64,000 nt of DNA from Siderastrea siderea. Taxonomy: Eukaryota > Cnidaria > Anthozoa > Scleractinia > Rhizangiidae. The stretch is from assembly GCA_964030785.1 (NCBI GenBank), contig OZ034975.1:17029642-17093641 (forward strand). Reading direction: 5' to 3'. The stretch's first letter is position 1, and the number at the start of each line of letters is the position of its first letter. A program made the position numbers and the translations under genes. A model generated the notes under the pieces. The model was given only the letters and a program-made list of their open reading frames with translations, was not told the origin of the DNA and ran no database searches. This document shows positions 1 to 10,465 of this stretch, one piece after another.

Positions 1-350
1 AGTGACCTTGTTCTTGGAGGAGGCTGTCACAGTGACGGAAACTAAATTCTTGATGACAACAGAAACATACGGCGAAATTCTGGAGATAGCAGAGCAATTT
101 GAAGATTCCATCAAGCGAGCATTGCAATCAGATGAATCACATGAAGACGTGTGCGAGGAAAGATCCACGGCGTGCACAGAAACATGTACAGAAGTTGCTG
201 AACCTTCAGAAAGTGATCATGAGGCACAAGAGACCGTGGTATATCAAGATCGTAGGCAAAGAAGAGGCAGAGGGAACAGATATCAAGACATCATTGCTTG
301 TTTACGATGAGTTTGATGGCCGTTCTCTGACCTTTGCATGTCTCAAGAAG
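1..350 (+). CDS. Unrecognised partial coding exon with a frame change
   Basis: The window opens inside an open frame (bases 2-310) rich in Glu, Asp, Ser and Thr, with regular codon use and a basic stretch of Arg/Gly near its end. Around base 245 a second frame becomes the more protein-like one (motifs GKEEAEG and SLLVYDEFDG) and runs to base 350, where AAGAAG is followed by GTTAGT, a plausible splice donor. The two frames together read as one protein with a single-base shift, so this may be a pseudogene, a transposon-derived ORF, or an exon with a sequencing error. No family was recognised and the 5' end lies outside the window. Confidence 0.3.
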
Positions 351-1717
351 GTTAGTGATCCCACATTGATTCTTGCTGTAACTTTGCTAACTTAGGTTAC
401 ACTTTTTGTGCGATAATCCTCTTTAATTCCTCCCTGGACCAAGACAGTTCCTTCAAAGCCGCTATAAAGAAGCCACTTGCGGGGAAGGGGATAATGGAAA
501 AACAATAGAAACCTCTCATTTTCGACAACTGGCCATTTTTGTATCGAATAAGCTTATGAAAAAAAACCCACCGGAAAATAAGCCGACCCAGTGGGAAATT
601 GGCCAACCCAGTGACGTTTTTTCCAAAAACCCAGTGAAGATAAAGATTCCACTGGGTCTGTTACAGAGGGGTGTAAAGATTGTCCTGTTCCGAAACACAG
701 TCGAGTAAGTGAAGTTTTTAAAGGGTTTAACATACATGATTTTGAGCATTACGGTCAAAGAAATTGCGATTTGAATGGGAATTTAGTTTATGTCATTAGA
801 TCTGTGTCGTTTACGATTTATTTATGTTGACGTTGAAAAACTTTTAGAAGACGCGCTCAGATTTGAGACAGATATAGTCTTGAATATTTTGTGCTTAGCC
901 GATTTTACTTGCGTGGACTGATGAACAAAGTGTGACGCGAATTTCATTTTAATAAGTATAAACTGATGGGTTTTCGAGTAAACTTTTTCAAAAGAAATCA
1001 GTCCATTATTTTGTGTTTGTTTACTCAAAACATTTCGTCAAAGCACAGCGAGGGACTGTCGACAACACAACAGCACTGATCTAATTTGCACAAGCATCAC
1101 TTCGGTGATTGGGCCATAAAGTTGTTTTGAATTTTGTCTGTCGGGTCCATCTCTTTGGGCAATTGTCGATTTTATTGTCATAGAAGTTTTCAATCAATGC
1201 AATTGAGCGACTTTACATGTTTACGGTAATTGTCTTGAACTGTTTGAAAAACGTGTTCAAAATAGCCTTGAAACCTGCTTCGAAAGGAATTGCTTGCGAG
1301 TAACTTCACTCGATTTAGGGGACAATTAATTGAATGCTGTTTGCTTTTCTAGGCAAAAAAGTGCTTATCTGAATGAAATTTCATGTTTCTGAAGGTTCCT
1401 AGTCCCTTCTTCTGTGTTTATTCATTCAAGGAATTTTCATTAATGATCATTCTGATACGAAAAAAAGTTAATGTTTTGATATGTACGCCTTTCGAAGTTT
1501 AGCCGTGCATCAGAATTCTCAATGTTTTTCTTTGAGCAATTCTTTTTTCCCATATAGTGTATTTTATTTTAGTTGTGGAATATTTTGTCTTCCTTATATT
1601 GTTATATTTTTTAGTTTCTTTATTTGAAGTGAATGACATTTCTGTCCTAATTTAATTTAGCTACTAAACTTAGACGATTCATTGAGTGAGTTCAGTGTGG
1701 CAGGTTTTTGTGTTCGT
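351..1717. other. Non-coding stretch, nothing recognised
   Basis: AT-rich sequence with only short ORFs on the minus strand (397-1028) that lack domain signals or coding bias. No tRNA, TIR or tandem repeat was seen. Confidence 0.5.
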
Positions 1718-1720
1718 TTA

Positions 1721-3229
1721 GGGACGGACCATCAGAAAAGTGATGGGGGGGGGGGGATGGGGAAAAAAACAAAAAAAAAATTCATGCAAGGGAAAATGTC
1801 CAAAAAAAAAATTCATGCACAAGATGGGGCTCATTTTGATATGAAACCATAATTCGTTCTGCCAAAGTGCTCAAGTAGTGTCTCCAGTGTTTAAAAAATT
1901 GGAAATTTTCTGGGGCTTTGCCAGGATGCTTTAAAATATTGTTTTCATAATTAATATTTCTTTTGTCGGGAGGGGGATACCTTCGCCTGGAACAAATTTT
2001 TTGTTGTTTTTATATTCATAGTCATACAGCTGAACCCCGTTATTTTGAACCGTGAGAAAAGTGAGTTGTAGTTTTTTGATATTAAATACAAGTTAATAGG
2101 TTAAGATTTTATCAAAGCGTCTTTATAAAGAGTAAGGTACAATCCAAGTGGTAGCTAAAAGTGAAATTAGTGCCCCATAGCAGAAAAATAAATTAGTTGC
2201 AAACAATTCTCATTTGACATAATATTCGCTAAAAGGTAAAATGATGTATATACAAGGCTAAAAAAGATAAAAAGAGGGGTATAAACAATTAAAAGGAACC
2301 AAACGTTTTCGACAAGTATTTCATCATCAGGGTTAAAAGGCCGTTCGTGATTTGCATGGTTTTTTAAACAAGAGTTCTTGTAGCTCATTTTTTCAACAAG
2401 AGTAGCTCCGTGGTTAGAGCATCCGACTAGTGTACGGAAGGTTGTGGGTTCAAATCCCATCTGGAACTTATCTTCTTTTTGGACTGACATTTTAGAGTGG
2501 AGAGCATTATCGGGGGGCTGTATCAGTAAGTGGGGTCTGGAATGACTACGATGGATTGTGGGAGAGGAACAGAAGAGGGCAAGGACTAAGGAAGTGCACT
2601 GGAAAGCCTTCCACTCCCAGTGGCTTTCTACTCTCCCACTCTGTCTACATCCTCAAAAAGCTGTCACATTAAATTATATCCCTTAACTTCCCAGCAAAGA
2701 CTTAGAAGGTACCTGTATGTATTTTATATCAAAAGTTTTAAAGGCAAATTTATGAGCTACGTTTTTGAAAAGAATTGTTTTTAAATTAAGGAAATAACAG
2801 TGTATGTACTGTATATTTTATAAATTAATCTTTCTGGACACCACTGTTTGTATCCAATCATTTCATATGGATACCTCTCTTATAAAAAATCCATACATGT
2901 GTATCAATAATATTACACAATTTTTCACTATAAATCGCTATTCACTTTTGAAACCTCCTTCAGTAAAGGTGTTTTGTAATAAAATAAACTTAAAAATGTA
3001 AAGTAACGTAACAGTACAAGCTATGTATTTAGTAAAACAAAGTTGCATTTGTTTTTAATTAATTCAATAGAAATTGTGCAAAGGAAAATATTTTCTCAAA
3101 AAAAAATTCATGCATAGGGCTGTAGCCAAAAAAAAATTCTTGCACAGGAAATGGGCCAAAAAAAATTCTGGCAGGCTAAAAATCCCCCACCCCACCCCCC
3201 CCCCCATCCCTTTTCTAATGGTCCGTCCC
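1721..3229. mobile_element. 1.5-kb TIR element with TTA target duplication
   Basis: The ends are 20-bp inverted repeats matching at 19 of 20 positions (left GGGACGGACCATCAGAAAAG at 1721-1740; right arm 3210-3229). The trinucleotide TTA flanks both ends (1718-1720 and 3230-3232). A G-run follows the left TIR and a C-run precedes the right one. TWA 3-bp duplications are typical of the PIF/Harbinger superfamily, but no transposase is visible, so the assignment is by ends only. A tRNA-like segment lies inside. Several A-tracts followed by TTCATGC or similar recur near both ends. Confidence 0.85.
2396..2469 (+). repeat. tRNA-Thr-like sequence (tRNA-derived SINE or pseudo-tRNA)
   Basis: A box-A-like stretch (TAGCTCCGTGGTTAGAGC) is followed about 45 bases on by a perfect box B core, GGTTCAAATCC. 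The anticodon arm reads with loop CTAGTGT (anticodon AGT, Thr). The T arm pairs well, but the seven bases that should form the 5' acceptor strand do not pair with those after the T arm. It is therefore a degenerate tRNA or a SINE head rather than a working tRNA gene. It lies inside the 1.5-kb TIR element. Confidence 0.6.
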
Positions 3230-3232
3230 TTA

Positions 3233-4600
3233 GTTTTTAATCTCTAAGCCATTTCAGCTTAGTCTTTAGTTACAGATCGGAACGAAAAAATTCTTTAGTA
3301 ACTATAAGCGAAGCATTTTCGGTTTAAATCTAGTTTGTCTAAAAAGAGACTAAAAGCTTCCTAAAATTAGTTCAGTGTGTGTTCTTGAAAGCGCCCGATT
3401 AATACTTCGCGGGCGAAAAAGTTGTGCCATTTTTTTTCTCTCTATGATTTTACGAGTGCTTGAAAGTTTCGGAAAACATTTTTGGGTAATTTTTGTCAGT
3501 AAACTGGTTGATGCCAGGACAACATTATTTATTTTGGCAAAAATGTTTCATGGTTGACAGAACTAAACAGCCAGAGAGATGCATAGGAATAAGTGAGAAA
3601 TACGTGTTTATATTAAAAAGTCTGTCGGGTCGCTACCGGGAGCTACTTAAGCGGTTCATTAGAGCGATTGTAGTTTCACAAGTCCTCTTATTGAACTTAA
3701 AAAGCTTTCAAAAGATGCTACAAGTAGAGCAGTCGGTGAAAGCCGTGCTGAAGTCTTCTCCTTGAAGAAAAATAAGTCAACTCACTTTTTCCTCAGCAGT
3801 CGGCATGTTTTCCCATGTTGTTTTTCACCTTTTGGGCGAATAACCGCACAACGGAATTGTTATGTATTTTACGGGCCAATCAGTATGAAAGAGAGGTTTC
3901 AATTTCGTCTTTACAATCCACAAATGCACTCCAATATCTTCAAATTTAAGAGCGTTGGGAGGACCAGGATAAAAAAGCAGAACAATTCACGAGTAGAAAA
4001 ATAAGTTCTATGATCGCTTTTAGAATGCTTTTAAAATGAAAGTCATTCGAGTGTTTTTAGATTTTTAATACATAGTAAGACACTGTATAGAGGACAACGT
4101 TGATGCAAAGTACCTGTTTAGTTTTAGATATAGCCAATGTCTCACCTAACGTGAAACCGTCAGTTTCAGTCAGCTTCTCGGGAGCAGTATTGTATTCTGA
4201 TTTTTTGCAATAAAATTAAGTAATCACTGCTATTATTAACTTCACGTTGCCCTTTTCACATGTGGTATTTTCTTTTAGGGGTAAGGGAGATGAGAAACCT
4301 CTCCCTTTGCTGGCCTTTAATTTGTAATCATTTTGTCTTTCAGTGATTAGAAGTAAACAAATTGTGCAGCAAATTCGTGGAAGTCAAACAAAAACGGCAC
4401 CTAATAACCCCGCCGACGGTCTATAAAATCTTAAAAGAAAACCTACTTCCGCTCAGTCTGGAAAATTGTCAGTAGCTGTTATAAAATGCAGCAACAGATG
4501 GATTGAAATCCCGGTCGACTAAACTGGCACTGAAGCAAATTAACGAGAAGCCGATTTTGACATAAACGGCCAAGTGGCAATCTAGCTGAACGAAAAAGAG
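3233..4600. other. Non-coding or unassigned stretch
   Basis: Three consecutive plus-strand ORFs (3375-3557, 3493-3765, 3762-4004) overlap in different frames. They have no recognisable domain, no splice-site logic and no relatives elsewhere in the window. I see no gene here. Confidence 0.4.
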
Positions 4601-4806
4601 CAAAAGGAAACCATCATGACGCGAAATTTCGACTTTCGGCAGGATCCATAATCGGGGACGGAGACCGTAACTAAATACCATTTTCAGTAGTGGCGTTGGC
4701 CCCATCGAAAAAGACAAATGTGCTATTTTTAGAAAAAATTGCGCCATCGCGCTTGACACACCCGCGTGTATGCTGCAAGGACGCCGCGCAAAGAAAAACA
4801 AACGAA

Positions 4807-5133
4807 ATGGCGTCGAAAATTACCTTCGTTGGAGATGAAGAAATTCAGTTTCTGTCATCAGTGCCACTACCAAAATTGAGGCAAGCCCTTGGGGAGAACT
4901 TTCCTGGATAGTGACTCTGAATATGAGGATTATACAAGGGATTCCGATGATGGCAGTACGAATATTTCAGACAAATGCTGTGGCAAAGATGCGTAGGACA
5001 TGTCGGACGAGGATTTCCCCGTTAGACGGATAACACGTTTTGCGGGCAAACAAGGCGTCGAACTACGGAAAAGCAGTTGGACGCAAATCAGGCAGGAGAA
5101 GGGAAAAGACATCCCGAAAATATATTTCCTCTG
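4807..5133 (+). pseudogene. Broken acidic ORF, perhaps the N-terminus of a transposase
   Basis: An ATG at 4807 (MASKITFVGDEEIQFLSS) opens 34 codons that stop at 4909. One frame over, from about 4904, the text continues as an acidic Asp/Ser/Glu/Tyr-rich segment (LDSDSEYEDYTRDSDDGS), crosses a stop near 4996, and goes on as a basic segment (PVRRITRFAGKQG) to about 5133. An acidic N-terminus before a basic stretch is common in piggyBac-type transposases and some host nuclear proteins, but no catalytic region follows. Function is not assigned. Confidence 0.3.
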
Positions 5134-5657
5134 AGGACGTACAGAGATTGAAGGGCAGCCGCAAAGACTGTTAAATGAATGTCCAAGCAAGGTGTGAAGA
5201 AAATTTACGCTTTTTCCACTGCAAAAGAAAGTATCAACATAAATTCAAACTACCGAATCAGGAAAGAAAACGATTGCCGAGATTTCTCAGTGTATGTTTT
5301 TTTTACCGAAGTGGCCGAAACGAAGACAAAAAATAGCGAAGAGCGCTTTATAAAGTTGCGGTTAAACTACATGCTGCCATAGTGCTGAATATTACTTACT
5401 GGGCAATTTACGAAATTACAACTGAACGTCACTGAGACACAAATGTAAGTTGAATGTTCAGAGTGCTTGATATTTTTAGGACGAAAAAAAAAAAGGTAGA
5501 GATAGAAATTTAAGCATTCATGTTTAGCGTTGTGTTTAAAATTTCTTTCATCGTCAAGTCAATCACTTGTCCTTAAAATTTTTATACAAACTGTAGGTTT
5601 TATACGGAAGGCTTTGACTCCGAAACATCGAAACAAGACAAAATAAAGCACATTTAC

Positions 5658-6220
5658 CCCTATTCTGCCTGGGCTTTTTTCGAGTTCCTGGGCCTGCCCC
5701 CCCCCCCCTATAGATCTCGAAAAGTATTAAAGCTCTTGCGATGAGACTTGGCACGTTTGTAGCACGTCATTAGCTTAAAAGATTGGGCTTATGACGTGTC
5801 AATTATGATGTGTCGTGATGTCACAATAACGTCACAAACCCGTCATTTTGAATTTGAGGCCACTATCTTGAATCCCAAACCTGCAGTCATACAGCTGACA
5901 ATGACGCAAAAGTAAAAACACAAAAGTAAAAAACACAAAAGCACAAAAGTAAAAAATTATCTTCTTCTTACAAACGAAGGAGGAAAACCTGAAAAAAGAC
6001 TGAAAAAAGACAGAAAATAGTGAAAACACACTTCTGAGTAAACGGTTGCTATGGAAACGTCAATCATCATAGACACATCATTGACACAGGAAGAGGTACT
6101 CTGATAAATTTTAGGAAAAGTCGCGAGATTTGGTGATTATTCGTCTCCCCGTTTAAAAGTTATAATTCCTTAAAGTCAGCGCGGGCACAATCCCCCCCCC
6201 CCCCCCCAGGCAGAATAGGG
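5658..6220. mobile_element. piggyBac-type MITE, copy 1
   Basis: The left end reads CCCTATTCTGCCTGGG and the right end is its inverse, next to TTAA (6221-6224; left side TTAC, one change). CCCT-starting ends beside TTAA are the hallmark of piggyBac-type elements. C-runs lie just inside both ends. The body shares long blocks with the copies at 40396, 54977 and 58908 (for example GTTGCTATGGAAACG and GATTTGGTGATTATTCGTC). No coding capacity, so it is non-autonomous. Confidence 0.85.
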
Positions 6221-7429
6221 TTAAGTGGGAGAGAAGCATTAATTTTAATAAAATTTGTCACACTTTTATGGCAAGTCAGTACAAAAATCTCGCAGCAGTC
6301 TGAACAACAAGCATTGAACAAATTCAGTACTAGAAAGGGCGACATTTTTTGGCTATACCACGCAAAATTGACACTGATTTACCTGTACTCGTTGTAGCTC
6401 TATCTATGTTCCAGCAGCTCCAAATTTTCAGATACAAATCGGATGTCATGTAAAATAAGCTTACGTTGAATCACTTTCACAGTGAAAGATGGTGAATTCT
6501 AATGTTCCTCACCTCCGTAGTCTTGTTTCATTGAGCTGCATAGAAATTTTAGTTCAAGTTAAAATATGAATTCTTCCTTCAGTTCGATCAAACAAACACA
6601 TGATGGCTCCGTCGTCAGCGTTGTGCGAACGGAGCGATTACAAACTCGTTCACTTGAACTCCTGCAGCTATAACGGTGAGACCGTACAGCTTCAATCCGC
6701 TTTGAACGACGATTACAACAATTTTTCAGGAAAAATGAAACACGTTCAACATTTCAGAGCCCATAATTGGAAGATTTTCCCCAATCCTTGTCCTTGAACG
6801 TGCACGTCGGAGCAGTTTCATTGATTCATTCAACTCTGCAAAGACACGCTGCAACACTTCACAAGGTTTTGGCGCCTTTTTCGGTCAGTCATGTGATTGC
6901 GATCGAGTTTTGTTCCCTTTTATCTTAGAGTTTCTCTCTCTTTTTTTTCTCTTTCTTGATTTTACAGCAATTAGTGATTGCGTTCCTAATAATAAAAACA
7001 AAGATTCTACTAGGGCTGCTGGATATCAAATAATTGTAACCATTTTGGCTGTTACGCGCCTCGTTGCTTATCTATCATATCCAGTGCCCCTTCGCTGTAA
7101 TTTGCGTGTACCCACGCGCGTTTATGACGCTGAAGGTGGCGCAATTCTCTCTAAAAATAGTACATTTGTCTTTTTCGATGGGACCGTGTGGACCTCGCGC
7201 TTACGGTCTCCGTCCCCGATTATGGCTCCTGCTTTCGGTGAGGTCAGACAAAATGACGGTTAATTAGAAACAGCATTTTTGCAATTGCAGTTTACGACTT
7301 ATTCCCCATGAAATCTTACGCCGAGTTCAGTGAGAGTAGTTTCAGAGGTTAAAAAGTACTAGCGAAAAAAAAATGTGAAGCTCCGCTTTTAGGCTTGGCT
7401 AAATCTATATATTAACATAAATAACGCGT

Positions 7430-9372
7430 AACCTAAGAACATTTTATGTAAGATTACGTTTTCATGCTCAAAGTCCTGGCTCAGGCTAGGCTCAATAATT
7501 AGCCGTTCTCGTTAGAAAAATGATACAAGAAAGAAAAAATGGGAAACGCGTTACGGTTCTCATGGTATTGTTGCTATATTTAGAAGAGGTCAGATGAAAT
7601 TCACTCAGGACTGTAAACAGTGTGTTTCATTTAATTGTTTATTTCTGGCCAAAAATACAAGTAAAGTCATCTGGAAAAGGCTCATTTTATTAATTCCGAT
7701 ACGCGAATGCCTTGGTCATGAATTTCTGCCAAACAAAGTTGAATTGACGATGACAGTGCTGAACTACAGCTTTTCTAAAAGTCATTTGTTCCAGAAGAAT
7801 TGTTTAACAACACAGTAGGAGCGTTTTTAATAACCACGACAGTCATCAGCAAATTAGACTGGAACCTGTTCACGAGAAAACGAACTAAAGAATGATGCAA
7901 ATTCATTGGTATCATGCTAGTCGCCAATAGCTAGATTTTTGCTTTACTTTATGAGAAAACAAAAACTGCTAAAAACCCTAATGTTACTTAAACAGATGTG
8001 TTTTAAGGCATTTTCTGTAGGTTCTCTATAAATAACATCTTGGCTTCTGCTTATTGTACAGCACAGCGGAAATCGCACAAGGGAGTGTTACTTTTGCTTT
8101 TTTTTGTTTTGTTTTCTTGTCTGTTTTGTTTTGTTGTGTTCTGTTTTAAGCTTGGTTAACGACATTAAGTATCCTGTTCAAAACTATAATAATGTTAATA
8201 ATAATACAAATAAAGCACCAAACGTCAACAAAAAAGACACGAAATAAATTGTTGTTGTGTTTTATTGCTTCAAATTGCACTGTACACCTAAAATGAGTAG
8301 GTTACTTGTATGGCATGCTTAGCATATGACTGATTGTTTAAGCTGGTGATCACATGATTAAGTTGCTTTTACTGAAATTAAATGAAATTCCCGTGGAAGT
8401 TACATAATACTCTCGAATTTTATGATTCTATTTCAAGTTTTCACTCATTTATTTGCCCACAGCTAGTGATCTGAAGGTCTGCATGACGTTGCAATTGTTT
8501 TAATACTTTTTTTCTGCGCCCCGCAGAGAGCTTAAAGCAGGCAACAAAACGTTTCAAATTTCTGGCGTTTTAATGTTGACCATATGTCGTGGACTGCGGC
8601 GTTAGCAAGGTGAAATCATGACTTCCGAGGTTTTTTATTTCTTCGCTGTAATCACGATCCTCGTTTTCAAGACAGGAGCTGATGGTAGGTGTTTTCTACT
8701 CCTTGTGGTCGTTGTATGTCAATACACCTCTTTAGTTGCTTGTTTGTAATGCACTAATCGTGTAAACATGTTTTTAAGACGCAAAACCAGAAAATACACC
8801 TAGGTGATGATGTTTATGACAACGGCACGCATTCACATAAATTTTCAAGCACAATCAATGCTCCACCTGGTTAAGTGAGGTTTACATGCTATATTTCCTA
8901 AATGAAAAAAAAAAACAAAAAACAAAAAAAAAACTTAACACTCAACGGAACATGATTATCTTAAACCCAAATCAGTTTACTCTATTAATAAAAATGTTTG
9001 TTAGGCACTGCTAAGCATTGCATCCTACGCCTACACATCAGAAAGTTGTTTGGACTTAATACGTCCATCCAACTGCTGTTAAACTACCTGCATGAACTTT
9101 CCATCTCATAAAAACTAGTACGATGTGAGAATTCAGACCTTTTCGGCACACCGCCAATTTTCATGATATTAAAAGTTCCATTTTTGTTTAGCAACTAAAA
9201 TGAAAAGTTTCCTTAAATAAACCTCTATGCCTTGTGCCTTTGTAAATAATTTTTCAACTAATTCAGAGTTTTTTGTTTTTTTCCTTAAAAAAGTGTGTTC
9301 TAGATCTGTCTAATTAAACGCAAAGAAAAGGTGTTATTTAAATAGGTGACGTTATTCAATTCGTTGTGCTCC
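7430..9372 (+). repeat. Tandem array unit 1 (contains signal-peptide exon copy 1)
   Basis: First member of a tandem family. Shared landmarks in order: CAAAGTCCTGGCTCAGGCTA, GTTGAATTGACGATGACAG, CATTAGCTAGATTTTTGC-like, the signal-peptide exon, AACGGCACGCATTCACATAA, CATCAGAAAGTTGTTTGGA and GATCTGTCTAATTAAACGCA. The next unit begins where GAATTTCTACCAAACATAG recurs at about 9380. Apart from the exon I see no coding sequence. Confidence 0.8.
8618..8684 (+). CDS. Signal-peptide first exon, copy 1
   Basis: ATG at 8618 opens MTSEVFYFFAVITILVFK followed by TGAD, then the donor G|GTAGGT, leaving phase 1 (the G of a Gly or Asp codon). It has a short polar start, a hydrophobic core of about 13 residues and small residues after it, the form of a secretory signal peptide. 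A sequence like AGCAAGGTGAAATC directly before the ATG is kept in all copies. The phase matches the LamG exon at 47253, which starts with AT and would give Asp across the junction. Linking the two is inference; there may be intervening exons. Copies at 10399, 21065 and 36521 are also open. Confidence 0.65.
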
Positions 9373-10398
9373 TCCCTGATTATGAATTTCTACCAAACAT
9401 AGTTGAATTGAAGATGACAATGCTGAAATACAGCTTTTTCAAATGGTATTTTTTCTGACGAATTTTCTAGAAGACAAAATGAATCAATGGCAACACTGTT
9501 GGAGCGTTTTTAATAACTATGACAGTCATACAGCAAATTAAACTGGAACTTGTTCACGCGTAAAAGATTAAAGAATGATGCAAATTCATTATATAATGCT
9601 AGCCGCCATTAGCTAGATTTTTGCGTAATACTTTATGTCTTTGAGAATTAAAACTGCTGAAGACCCTAATGTTGCCTAATAAGATGTGCTCAAAGGCTTC
9701 ATCTGTAGGTTCTGTATTAAACAACATCTTGGATTCTGCTTTTTGTACAACACGGCGGAAATCACACAAGGGACTGTTACTTTTGTTTTCTCCTGTTTTC
9801 TTGTCTGTTTTGTTGTGTTGTGGTCTGTTTTACGCTTGGTTAACGACAGTTCAAACCTGAAATGAAAATACTAATAACAACACAAATAAAGTAACGCAAA
9901 GTTGAATAAAAAAGGTTAACGCGACAATAAGTATCCTGTTCAAAACTGAAATAAAAAATACTAATAATAACACAAATAAAGTATCGAAAAGTTGAAAAAA
10001 AGGTGCATGAAATAAATTGTTGTTTATTGCTTTAAGTTGCACTGCAGGCCTAAAATGAGCAGTCTACTTGTATGGCATATGTTCTATTGTATGATTAAGT
10101 TATTACATAATGAATTTGCTTTTATTGAAATTAATTACAATTCTCGTAGAAGTGATATTTTATTCACGAATTTTATTTATTTTGGTTTTCTTTCTTATTG
10201 CAAGTTTTCATGGTAAATGATCTCTCATTTATTTGCCCACCGCTACTGACATGGAAGTCTACATGACAGTGCAATTGTTTTAATGCTTGTTTCTGCGCCG
10301 TACAGAGAGCTAAGCAGGGGGCAAAACGCTTCACATTTCTAGCGTGTGAATTTTTGTTGACCACTTGTTGTGGACTGCGGCGTTAGCAAGGTGAAATC

Positions 10399-10465
10399 AT
10401 GACTTCTAAGGTCTTTCATTTTTTTGCTGTAACCACGTTCCTCGTTTTTAAGACAGGAGCTGATG
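10399..10465 (+). CDS. Signal-peptide first exon, copy 2
   Basis: Open frame MTSKVFHFFAVTTFLVFK then TGAD, ending in G|GTAGGT, phase 1, exactly 67 bases like copy 1. Differences from copy 1 include Glu to Lys at residue 4 and Ile to Thr/Phe changes in the hydrophobic core, all compatible with a signal peptide. No stop or frameshift. It lies within array unit 2, with the same 5' flank (CGTTAGCAAGGTGAAATC). Whether it is expressed cannot be told from sequence. Confidence 0.65.

Larger units (their letters stand above)
4620..7250. mobile_element. Possible decayed DNA transposon bounded by a ~150-bp diverged inverted repeat
   Basis: Bases about 4620-4775 (read on the minus strand) match about 7105-7250 (plus strand), with shared blocks such as TTTGTCTTTTTCGATGGG and TACGGTCTCCGTCCCCGATT. 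The arms are clearly diverged and no target duplication was found, so the true ends are unknown. Between them lie an acidic broken ORF (from 4807), a piggyBac-type MITE (5658-6220) and a 65-codon ORF of unknown nature (6600-6797). Alternatively this is just two copies of one dispersed repeat in opposite orientation. Confidence 0.35.

Noticed and set aside
2396..2469. Functional tRNA-Thr(AGT)
   Set aside because: The acceptor stem does not pair, so it is treated as a SINE head or pseudo-tRNA.
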